Part shown: positions 6,673 through 14,482 of the stretch, in pieces
How the letters are laid out: each line of letters begins with the position of its first letter
How positions within the stretch are numbered: position 1 is the stretch's first letter
Source: JAYWFX01 sp043778575
Lineage (GTDB): Bacteria > Patescibacteriota > JACMRA01
Direction of reading: 5' to 3'
DNA length: 16,125 nt
Assembly: GCA_043778575.1 (NCBI GenBank)
Contig: JAYWFX010000094.1
Span: 1-16,125 of the forward strand
Position numbers and translations under genes: made by a program
Notes under the pieces: model-generated
Seen by the model: the letters and a program-made list of their open reading frames with translations, nothing else
Database searches by the model: none
What the model was told of the DNA's origin: nothing

Positions 6673-7596
6673 TTATTGTGGTGGGAACAATGAGGCTTTC
6701 AATCTAAAATCTGGAGCGGAAATACCTGGTACCCAAGGGGCAGCATCACCAAACTGAAAATAAATCAACCCATACAGCAAACTATATTTTTGCTTATCTT
6801 CGATAGTTTTATACATACCTTTTATCCACTGTTCTTTGTATTCGTCAGTGCCAGCGACCCCTAATTCAGCTAGATAAATAGGTTTGTTGAATTTTTTTAC
6901 ACGATTATACTTCTGGTTAAATATATCAAAGAATGATTGAGTGTAACCCAAGGTTTTTTTCTCATACTCAGCATACCCATACAGTGACAAACCAATTGAA
7001 TCTACATACTGGGGATCAGGGTAATACTTGTCGAGACCCTCATTCCCCCCTGGAGACCACATAAAATTGATTTTCTTGTTTTTGAGAACATTTCTACAGG
7101 TACCTACCCAATATTGGTATGCCTCTATAAACCCCTGAGTGTCTTTGCTCGCCCACGGATATCTCGAAGATCCAGCATAATCCATTTCATGACCCCAACG
7201 AAAAATCATTGGTACGTTTTTTTCATCAGCGACTTTACACATACTTTCAATGGTGCTTTTATAGTCACCAGATACAATATCCTTGAATAAAGTATCACCT
7301 TTTTGAGTAAATGACCACGGCTCTATAGTTATCAGAGGTTCACGCTTGTGGACGAGAATTTTATCAATCTCAGTATTGAGATCAAGTGTATCGTCTCTTT
7401 TCCAAGCGATAAAGGAATGCTCTATAGCAACATTATTTTTATTTTCAAAAGTTTTCTCCGAATCTGCGACTCCATACTCAATTTCACGTGGTAAAACAGT
7501 GGCTGCTTTAGGTGTTGTAATGTACTGAATACTGAGTGCTATTATGGCAAACAAGATTATAAATGATACTAAATAAACAATTTTATTCCATTTCAT
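6673..7596 (-). CDS. membrane-anchored GH26-like glycoside hydrolase
   Basis: The protein has 307 residues from ATG 7596, which has GGAG (7601-7604) 4 bases upstream; this is the clearest SD in the window. The frame stays open to 7683 but those extra residues are not needed. Residues 5-27 form a signal anchor, so the enzyme acts outside the membrane. The body has the TIM-barrel landmarks of GH26-type beta-mannanase/endoglucanase relatives: PLITIEPW (87-94), RWGHEMD (133-139) with probable acid/base E137, INFMWSPGGN (176-185), VDSIGLSLYG (198-207), and KPIYLAELGVAG (238-249) with probable nucleophile E244. A conserved-looking WVPG region follows near the end. It is divergent from a cellulose-synthase-like glycosyltransferase, so trimming or releasing that polymer is a reasonable inference. 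Related clan-A families (GH5, GH53) are the main alternatives. Confidence 0.8.
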   Translation of the reverse strand: MKWNKIVYLVSFIILFAIIALSIQYITTPKAATVLPREIEYGVADSEKTFENKNNVAIEHSFIAWKRDDTLDLNTEIDKILVHKREPLITIEPWSFTQKGDTLFKDIVSGDYKSTIESMCKVADEKNVPMIFRWGHEMDYAGSSRYPWASKDTQGFIEAYQYWVGTCRNVLKNKKINFMWSPGGNEGLDKYYPDPQYVDSIGLSLYGYAEYEKKTLGYTQSFFDIFNQKYNRVKKFNKPIYLAELGVAGTDEYKEQWIKGMYKTIEDKQKYSLLYGLIYFQFGDAAPWVPGISAPDFRLKASLFPPQ

Positions 7597-7600
7597 GACA

Positions 7601-7604
7601 CTCC
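7601..7604 (-). promoter_or_regulatory. Shine-Dalgarno sequence fixing the GH26-like start
   Basis: On the minus strand TTTGGAG is followed by TGTC and then the ATG at 7594-7596, directly before MKWNK and the signal anchor. It decides the start against the longer open frame reaching 7683, which would put 29 unrelated residues before the membrane anchor. Confidence 0.7.
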
Positions 7605-7617
7605 AAATTTCTACTGT

Positions 7618-7710
7618 TTTGACGAAAGTGTCAAATGATGTGACAATACCTGCATAGGTTTGAACTACCTGAGCGACCAGCAAGTCAAACTATCTTTACA
7701 GGTTGTCAAA
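7618..7710. promoter_or_regulatory. cluster of TTTGAC/GTCAAA motifs in the GH26/GT2 divergent spacer
   Basis: The 144-base spacer between the two divergent genes contains TTTGAC at 7618-7623 and GTCAAA at 7630-7635, which form a perfect 6-bp inverted repeat around a 6-base loop. GTCAAA recurs at 7684-7689 and 7705-7710. GTTTGA (7658-7663) also pairs with TCAAAC (7685-7690). Some copies read as TTGACA -35 boxes on the minus strand (7629-7634 and 7704-7709), but none has a convincing -10 at the right distance. The cluster could be operator sites for a shared regulator or tandem promoter -35 elements. This is inference only. Confidence 0.28.
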
Positions 7711-7740
7711 ACGTCCGCAGATCAAAAACAAAAATAAGTT

Positions 7741-9408
7741 ATGATACTTCCTCACCATACTCAATATTCAAAATACGTCTATGTAATAAATCATCCGAAT
7801 TGGCTCAGATTCAGATATCTCTTATCGTTGATAGCTTTTCTGATGACAATTATCGGTAACTATTATTTTCTCTCATCAAATATTTTTATCTCTCTCACGT
7901 TTGGGACATTGTTTGTTTTTTTGACGACATATTTTGTCATGAATTATGGAATTATCCTCACTGGATATAAAAAATTTGATGTAGAGCGACATAATAAAAT
8001 CAGAAACAACTACTGGGCTCATAACCCAGAAAAAAGTGTAGACATATTTTTACCAATTTGCGGCGAAGACATCGATGTGTTACGTAATACTTGGGAAGGG
8101 GTCAAAAATCTGAAATACTATACATACCAAGTATATGTGTTGGATGACAAAGGCACAGATGATTACAAAAACCTTGCAAAAGAATTTGGGTTCAACTACC
8201 TATCTAGACCAAATAAAGGAGAGATGAAAAAAGCAGGGAATTTAAAATATGGATTCCACAACTCAAAAGGTGATTACATTACTATTTTTGATGCGGATTT
8301 CCGTCCACATCCTGATTTTTTGTTTGAATTAGTACCGTACATGTCTAATGAGAAATATGGCATCATTCAGAGTCCACAATATTTTGCATATCCAGAGTCT
8401 TTACATGATGAAAATTATGTAGAATATGGAGCTGGAGTTGTCCAAGAAGATTTTTACAAAATAGTTCAAAAGGCAAGAAACAAATATAACGGTGCAATTT
8501 GTGTCGGATCAAATGCTTTGTATCGTAGATCGGCTCTAGAATTAATTGGAGGTACAGCCCAAGTAGAGCACTCCGAAGATGTACGTACTGGCTTTAGGTT
8601 GTGGGGTGAAGGTTATGCTACACACTATGTTCCTCTTGTTCTCGCGGCGGGTCTGTGCCCTGATAATTACATTGCATTTTTCAAACAACAAAATCGTTGG
8701 TGCTCGGGGAGTATGGATTTGCTGAGATCAAAAGAATTCTGGAAAACCAAGATGCCATTTATGATGAGGATGTGTTTCGTATCTGGAATGACCTATTATA
8801 TCTCACAATTTGTGTATTTTTTCTTGCCACTACAAATTTATTTGGTATTATGGATCAATGGGGATAGTGCTAGTCCTTGGTATATCTTGTGGTTTTTACC
8901 AGCTATTCTCAACGGATACTTTCTGTTTCCAAACTTTAGAACCGCACGATTTAAGTATGGAGGTAGGTTTGTGTTTACAACTCAGAGATATATTTTTGCA
9001 TTTACAGTGATTTACACTCTCATATTAGGCAAGACTTTGGGATGGACAGCTAGTGGTGATAAACAAAAAAAGGATAACGCTTTTTCCAACCTAATTAACT
9101 TCAGTTTGTTTTACTCGGCAGGATTGTCAATCTTGGCTGGTCTAAGCTTTTATTTTGGAAAGATAGATCTACAAAGAGTAAATAGCTGGTTTACATATTA
9201 CTGGGTGTTTTTTGCTATAGTATCAAACGGATCTTGGGGAATTCTCAGCAAGAGACTACTTTATAAGGAAAGAATTAAAAACAGTTCGTCAGCTGCATAT
9301 CACCCTGGAATCCTGACATTTAATCATTTTGTCGATGCTATTACTTTTGCAGTTATCCTAACGGTCGTCGGGGGTCTTACGTTTTTTGTAGTCAGTCGCT
9401 ACCGATAA
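7741..9408 (+). CDS. cellulose-synthase-like processive glycosyltransferase (GT2)
   Basis: This 555-residue membrane enzyme has two N-terminal transmembrane segments (about 24-42 and 48-72), a cytosolic GT2 domain and about six C-terminal segments (from about 345). It shows the full processive GT2 signature: VLDDKGTDD (133-141) for UDP-sugar binding, DAD (184-186) for metal binding, SED (278-280) in place of TED with the catalytic-base Asp D280, and QQNRW (316-320), the QxxRW motif that binds the growing chain. The likely reaction is polymerisation of a beta-linked glucan, mannan or similar polymer with coupled export. Unlike cyclic-di-GMP-regulated BcsA it has no PilZ domain, and no BcsB partner is in the window. 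It starts at ATG 7741 without an SD. The divergent GH26-like hydrolase is a probable partner. It converges with the capA-like gene 23 bases away, with no terminator hairpin seen. Confidence 0.9.
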   Translation: MILPHHTQYSKYVYVINHPNWLRFRYLLSLIAFLMTIIGNYYFLSSNIFISLTFGTLFVFLTTYFVMNYGIILTGYKKFDVERHNKIRNNYWAHNPEKSVDIFLPICGEDIDVLRNTWEGVKNLKYYTYQVYVLDDKGTDDYKNLAKEFGFNYLSRPNKGEMKKAGNLKYGFHNSKGDYITIFDADFRPHPDFLFELVPYMSNEKYGIIQSPQYFAYPESLHDENYVEYGAGVVQEDFYKIVQKARNKYNGAICVGSNALYRRSALELIGGTAQVEHSEDVRTGFRLWGEGYATHYVPLVLAAGLCPDNYIAFFKQQNRWCSGSMDLLRSKEFWKTKMPFMMRMCFVSGMTYYISQFVYFFLPLQIYLVLWINGDSASPWYILWFLPAILNGYFLFPNFRTARFKYGGRFVFTTQRYIFAFTVIYTLILGKTLGWTASGDKQKKDNAFSNLINFSLFYSAGLSILAGLSFYFGKIDLQRVNSWFTYYWVFFAIVSNGSWGILSKRLLYKERIKNSSSAAYHPGILTFNHFVDAITFAVILTVVGGLTFFVVSRYR

Positions 9409-9431
9409 TTGTTTAGTTTATAGTGTCCAGT

Positions 9432-10679
9432 TTATTTGGTGAGTAAATTTTGAGTATTAGTCCAAGTTGCTATTCGTTTTATTTCTTCTGCTACTTGCGG
9501 TGTGGCTTTTTTAGCTAATTTTCCAGTATTATCAGTAGGGATGATATCGTATTTTACATTAAATTCAGGTTTTTTGAGTTTTTGACTTTGAATTTGCTGT
9601 AAACATGTGTCTTGAAATGATCGACACTCTTTGGCTATTTTAGAAAGCCTTTGCATATTTTCATCATTCTTGATTTCCATACTCATATCGAGTGCAATTC
9701 CCCGTGTAGTAGCACCAGATTGCTGATCAAATATAAAATTTCCTAGCGAATAGACAATTAGTTTTCCATTATAAACATCAGTGTCTTGCACTACATGGAC
9801 GTGATCACCAATTACAGCATCAGCCCCAGCATCAATGTACTGCCTAGCAAAATCTCGCTGTAGCCCGTCAGCTATAGTCCTGTATTCGGCTCCTTGGTGA
9901 GGAAAAACAAAGGTAGGCAAATACTTGGCATAGTCTGATATTATAGCTATCTCATCATCCAGAGGTAGTTTAAAAACGTTATGAAAACCACACATTGCGA
10001 TTGGTACATCTATCTTTTGCTTCTTGTCAGTAATCGTAACTACCTCACAAATGTCTTTTTTCTGTGCATTATCATAATGACCAAAATACTGAATATTGTG
10101 TAAATCCATATTTTGCTTTGTTTTGGCAAATCCGTTAAAAACCTTGTCATTGTATTTCTCCATGTTATCAGTGTGGTTATTTGCTAAAGTAAATATATCA
10201 AACCATTTTGCAGCATCAGACATGTATGAGCTATTACAATTGAAAGAAAGGGTTGCTTCTTGGGTTGGAGAATCAATATTTTCATTGGTCACTGGGCATT
10301 CCATATCTGCAATCCAAGCATCGTATTTTTCCTTTTGAAATTCTGATAATCCAGAAAATGGGTATGCAGTTTTTAGTGGAGACACTTGAGACCAATCGTG
10401 TATATATCTACCCCAAAACACATCTCCAAAAAAAAGTGTCCTCAGATTTAATGTGTTAGGAGGAATAGGTATCTCTGTGTGAGTTTCTAATTTTGTTTCT
10501 GGCTGTACCTCCATTTTTCGATCTGCTTGATTGGTTGAAACTGTATTTACGGTCTTGTTGCTATTAAAACTCGTAGATGCAATTAGATAAAATGCTCCAA
10601 ATGTCAGCTCGATAACTGAGAGAACTACACATATCGGTATAAATGATCGATTAAATACAGCAGTAATTTTACTAAACAT
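9432..10679 (-). CDS. CapA/PgsA-like metallophosphoesterase-fold protein, membrane-anchored
   Basis: The 415-residue protein has an N-terminal membrane anchor (about 13-35), a low-complexity polar linker (38-75) and a CapA (PGA_cap) domain. The domain landmarks are FFGDVFWGR (83-91), WIADMECPVT (122-131), LANNHTDN (165-172), FPHQGAEY (259-266) where HWG-EY is usual, GADAVIGDHVHVVQ (285-298) and YSLGNFIFDQ (310-319). These correspond to the calcineurin-like metal-site Asp, Asn and His residues. Founding members are needed for poly-gamma-glutamate capsule synthesis or retention. Many distant homologues are encoded without capsule ligases, as here, and probably act on other phosphorylated or envelope substrates. 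The start at ATG 10679 lies only 9 bases after the ileS stop, so it is probably co-transcribed with ileS. No SD is visible. The C-terminal ~80 residues after the domain are charged and unassigned. Confidence 0.86.
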   Translation of the reverse strand: MFSKITAVFNRSFIPICVVLSVIELTFGAFYLIASTSFNSNKTVNTVSTNQADRKMEVQPETKLETHTEIPIPPNTLNLRTLFFGDVFWGRYIHDWSQVSPLKTAYPFSGLSEFQKEKYDAWIADMECPVTNENIDSPTQEATLSFNCNSSYMSDAAKWFDIFTLANNHTDNMEKYNDKVFNGFAKTKQNMDLHNIQYFGHYDNAQKKDICEVVTITDKKQKIDVPIAMCGFHNVFKLPLDDEIAIISDYAKYLPTFVFPHQGAEYRTIADGLQRDFARQYIDAGADAVIGDHVHVVQDTDVYNGKLIVYSLGNFIFDQQSGATTRGIALDMSMEIKNDENMQRLSKIAKECRSFQDTCLQQIQSQKLKKPEFNVKYDIIPTDNTGKLAKKATPQVAEEIKRIATWTNTQNLLTK

Positions 10680-10688
10680 ATCATTGAT

Positions 10689-13600
10689 TTAAACAACTAG
10701 AACCTGACAAAGACCTTTTACTTCAAAGGATTTATCCGTATTCCCCTCCAGATCACTATGCCATTTTACCTCAACACATAACTTATTCCAGTCTATCACC
10801 TTTATGACTTCTTGAACTAGATCTGCATCCTCAACCTCGATTATTTGCCATCTCATTGCCACACTCTGGGCTGGTCTATATCCCTGCTTCTTTCGATAAT
10901 CTTGCACAGCACGCTCAAAATCTCTGGTATATCCGAGTACTTGCAGCTCATGATCCACAACCAAATCTATCTTGAGCTTTCCGCTATCGCCTGCGTACTC
11001 CCAAAGCTCCCCTTCAGTAAGTGACAAATCCTTGTCGAGTAAATTGCACTCAGATTTTATGACCTCAAGCAAATTATATTCAAAAGACAATTCACTTGGA
11101 TCTGCAAAAAGTGGTTGGCGTACTCTGATCTGATTTTGCTTTCTAACCGAATGAATTTCACTTACCATTTCACGAATTTTATTCATCTGCTGCAGGATTT
11201 CGTTTTGTTTTGCGGTAATAGCTGTTAAGTTTGGTATATCAGTCAAATGAACAGATTGTATATCATTTTCAGTTTTTATCTGAGCCCAGATTTTTTCAGA
11301 ATTGAATGGCTGAAGACTGGCTGTAACTATACTGAACAAATGTAAAGTCTGCCGTAAACAACGAACCACCTCTGATCCATGAGTGTCCAGAATATCCTTT
11401 GAGCGTCTGATATACCAAGTAGACAAATCTTGGATATATGGAATGATGAGTTTTGAAGCCTCAATAAGATTGTAGTTTTGTAGATACTGATCTATTTTGT
11501 AGGCATAATCTAATGTGTATGTCTGCCACCATTGATTGAGAGGGTGAGAAAAGTGCATCAGTTTAAGCGGATGTGAAGGGTGTACAAAATCTAACTGATT
11601 TCTACTAGCATGGTTAAAGCTATCCTCCTCCACACTCTCCTCAGCTGTAGGATTATACAATCCACTAGAGAACAAAAACTCGACATACTTGAGACTATTT
11701 GATAGTAATAGTGTAGAATCACGAAACACAGTAATCACATCTCGATCACGCATACTAACCGTCTCACCATTGAAATATGGACCAGAGGTAAAATATAATC
11801 GAATAGCATCACTACCCACTTTTTCTAGTAATTGATGAGGATCTGAATCATAGTTTTTCTTTGATTTACTGAGTTTTTTATTGTCATTTCCCAGTAAAGT
11901 TCCGTGGACATGAACATGTTTAAACGCTTCTCTACCAAAAATAGCAGTTGATAGGATATGCATCGCATGAAACCATCCTCGAATCTGCCCTTCGTATTCG
12001 ACAATATAATCAGCAGGGTTTTGTTTTTCTACAATTTCTTTGTTTTCAAATGGATAATGCATTGAGGCAAATGGCATAGATCCGCTCTCAACCCAACAAT
12101 CAATTACATCATTGATACGTGTGTATACGTTACCAATTTCGTCTTTTAGCAGAATCTCATCAATAAAAGGTCTATGCAAATCAAGCGGCTTTATATGACC
12201 TTCAGCAATATACTCATTTATATCTAGTCTGACTGACTTGTAAAAATAAAATATTCTGGAGTTCTTCTTTGAGTCAGGATGTAGAGCATACAACCAAGTC
12301 GTCCACAACCGCTGCTCTTCGGGAGTAAAAATAATTTGAACTGTGCTATATTTTTCAAAAAGGGAATAAATTTCACCTAGTATTTTGTCGGCAAATTCAG
12401 CAAACCGAGTAATCGACATACCCTTCTCTTTTCTCAAATCAGTCAGGTGTCGACTTCGGTGCTGGGTGGCAATAATCCCAAGCGGCAACTTACTCTGCAC
12501 ATCAGATATAATTACAGTCTTACCTACTTGGTAAAAATCTGGATTGAGATCTCGTGTATTGAGGAGTTTGTAAATTGGGTTAATCGAATATTGTGAGAGC
12601 TTTTCAATGGAATCAATAAAGATAGTTTTTTTTGTGTCTTCAGTTTGCCAAATAGGTAGCGGCGTACCCCAATATCGATTTCGTGAAATACACCAATCTG
12701 GAGCACTTTCTAATCCAAGTTTAAATCTGCCATCCTTTATATGTTGAGGTCTCCAATCTATGCTCTGGTTTGTTTGCAGTGATTTATCGAGTATCTTTGT
12801 CTCTCCTATATACCAGTTTTCTTTTGCTAAATAATAAACTTTTTTATTGTCTCGATTGTAGATTGGGTATTTGTGTGTGTATCGTATTTTCGAGAATAAC
12901 TGCTGCTTCTTTTCTAAAATATCTACAATTAAATCATTTGAGGCTGTAAACTTTTTACCAGAAACTGCGATCAAATCATCACTGAGATTCATCTGCATTT
13001 CTCCAAAATCATTCAAACAGCTAACGACTGGCAAATTTCGCTCTTTTCTAATTTGGAAATCCTCAGCACCATATGCTGGAGCAACATGCAGAACTCCAGT
13101 ACCCTCTACATCTGTGACAAATTCAGACGTGTACACTTTGTATACATTGGCTTTCTCTTCATATGATTCTGTTTTTAGATCAACATCAAATAAAGGAGTA
13201 TATTCTAGACCTTGTAAATCTGCTCCAGTGAATCCAACAATCTTTACTATATCGACACCAATTTTTGAAAAATATTCGCTGCTATCTGTGATTTTACTCA
13301 GTGCCTCCTCCAGATGTGCAGAATTAATTGTGTTTTCATGTAGCTGTAAACTCAGGACTGGAATAGCTCTGTTTTCAGCCAAAATTACTATTTCTGAGGT
13401 TTTTGACAAATAATACATCGAATATTCTATATCTGACCCCACAGCTAAAGCTACATTTGCCGGCAAAGTCCATGGAGTAGTAGTCCAAGTAAGTAAACTA
13501 ATATCATAGTTGTTCTGGAGCACCGTTTTTATTTTCTGAAGTATATCCAGATTTTCATTGACGATTTCCAGTTGGTTTTGAAGGTGGCTAAGCTCCTCGC

Positions 13601-14438
13601 CAGCCTCTAGATTGGTTTGAAAATTATGCCATTCAATCCCTTTAAATTCTGCCCTACCACCCTGAAGCATTTCACCAAGATTGAGACCCTTTGAGCGATT
13701 ATCCAATTTTTCGAGTGTTCTAATCCTCTTTTCCATATCAAATTTGAGTCGTTGCTGTTCAGAAAAGTTGAAATTAACCTCCTCCAAAATCTTTGTGCTG
13801 AGCTTTTTTACAGAATTTGGCTTGACTTTAAACCTGACTACGGGGGTTTGGAGTGTGTCATTTTGATATATTATATCATCAGAAACCTCCAAATGAGACA
13901 GAGTAGCACCCATGGTTGGCGAATATAGACTGACTCGGTAATCCTTGTAGAGTAGTTTTTTATCCCAGAGTTGACCGAGTCCCCACCAGACCGACTCCAT
14001 ATAATCATTGTCCATAGTCCGGTACTGATCATCCATATCCACCCAACGACCACTTCGCTGTACCAATTCACGCCAAGAATTATCAGTTTTCATGATATTT
14101 TGACGACACATTTCATTAAATTTCTCAATTCCAACCTCGTTTTCAATCTGCCTCTTGTCGTATATTCCTAATTCTTTTTGGACTAAACTTTCTATTGGCA
14201 AACCATGGCAATCCCAACCCCATCGTCGAGGTGCAAATTTTCCTTTTTGTGTCCAATATCGTGGAAAAATATCTTTAGGGTAGCCAGTAGATACATGTCC
14301 AAAGTGAGCTTCACCTGTAGGAAATGGTGGGCCATCGAGAAATACAAACGGTTCAGCACTTCGACGATTTTCTAGGCTTTTCTCAAAAATTGCATTATCT
14401 TTCCAAAATTTCAATACATCTTGTTCACTATTGAGCAT
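10689..14438 (-). CDS. ileS: isoleucyl-tRNA synthetase, long form with two insertions
   Basis: This enzyme charges tRNA-Ile and hydrolyses mischarged Val-tRNA. It is a class I synthetase with the HIGH motif as HFGH (45-48) in DGPPFPTGEAHFGH and KMSKS as KLSKS (855-859). The CP1 editing domain has WTTTPWTLPAN (318-328) and GTGVLHVAPAYGAEDF (446-461) with D460. It also has RYWGTPLPIW (588-597), DCWVESGSMPF (780-790), where DCWFDSGSMP is usual, and an anticodon-binding domain with VRKQNQIRVRQPL (1098-1110). There is no C-terminal zinc-finger Cys pattern and the C-terminal helix (ERAVQDYRKKQGY) resembles eukaryote-like type 2 IleRS. Its 1249 residues exceed the usual 940-1080 because of inserts at about 207-311 and 620-750. 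Starts at ATG 14438 without an SD, 44 bases after the preceding gene. Confidence 0.95.
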   Translation of the reverse strand: MLNSEQDVLKFWKDNAIFEKSLENRRSAEPFVFLDGPPFPTGEAHFGHVSTGYPKDIFPRYWTQKGKFAPRRWGWDCHGLPIESLVQKELGIYDKRQIENEVGIEKFNEMCRQNIMKTDNSWRELVQRSGRWVDMDDQYRTMDNDYMESVWWGLGQLWDKKLLYKDYRVSLYSPTMGATLSHLEVSDDIIYQNDTLQTPVVRFKVKPNSVKKLSTKILEEVNFNFSEQQRLKFDMEKRIRTLEKLDNRSKGLNLGEMLQGGRAEFKGIEWHNFQTNLEAGEELSHLQNQLEIVNENLDILQKIKTVLQNNYDISLLTWTTTPWTLPANVALAVGSDIEYSMYYLSKTSEIVILAENRAIPVLSLQLHENTINSAHLEEALSKITDSSEYFSKIGVDIVKIVGFTGADLQGLEYTPLFDVDLKTESYEEKANVYKVYTSEFVTDVEGTGVLHVAPAYGAEDFQIRKERNLPVVSCLNDFGEMQMNLSDDLIAVSGKKFTASNDLIVDILEKKQQLFSKIRYTHKYPIYNRDNKKVYYLAKENWYIGETKILDKSLQTNQSIDWRPQHIKDGRFKLGLESAPDWCISRNRYWGTPLPIWQTEDTKKTIFIDSIEKLSQYSINPIYKLLNTRDLNPDFYQVGKTVIISDVQSKLPLGIIATQHRSRHLTDLRKEKGMSITRFAEFADKILGEIYSLFEKYSTVQIIFTPEEQRLWTTWLYALHPDSKKNSRIFYFYKSVRLDINEYIAEGHIKPLDLHRPFIDEILLKDEIGNVYTRINDVIDCWVESGSMPFASMHYPFENKEIVEKQNPADYIVEYEGQIRGWFHAMHILSTAIFGREAFKHVHVHGTLLGNDNKKLSKSKKNYDSDPHQLLEKVGSDAIRLYFTSGPYFNGETVSMRDRDVITVFRDSTLLLSNSLKYVEFLFSSGLYNPTAEESVEEDSFNHASRNQLDFVHPSHPLKLMHFSHPLNQWWQTYTLDYAYKIDQYLQNYNLIEASKLIIPYIQDLSTWYIRRSKDILDTHGSEVVRCLRQTLHLFSIVTASLQPFNSEKIWAQIKTENDIQSVHLTDIPNLTAITAKQNEILQQMNKIREMVSEIHSVRKQNQIRVRQPLFADPSELSFEYNLLEVIKSECNLLDKDLSLTEGELWEYAGDSGKLKIDLVVDHELQVLGYTRDFERAVQDYRKKQGYRPAQSVAMRWQIIEVEDADLVQEVIKVIDWNKLCVEVKWHSDLEGNTDKSFEVKGLCQVLVV

Positions 14439-14482
14439 ACTTGAACGTAATAATGCTGAGTTTGTGAGTATTTTGTCAAATA

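Noticed and set aside
7597..7683. 29-residue N-terminal extension of the GH26-like protein
   Set aside because: A good SD precedes the internal ATG at 7596, followed directly by the signal anchor. The extension lies over the motif-rich regulatory spacer.
9405..9440. Bidirectional terminator between the convergent GT2 and capA-like genes
   Set aside because: No stem longer than 3 bp and no suitable T-run on either strand.
12871..13413. 180-residue open frame on the plus strand inside ileS
   Set aside because: It is exactly antisense to the IleRS editing domain, whose motifs are intact on the minus strand. The translation is Ser/Cys/Thr-rich without any recognisable domain.
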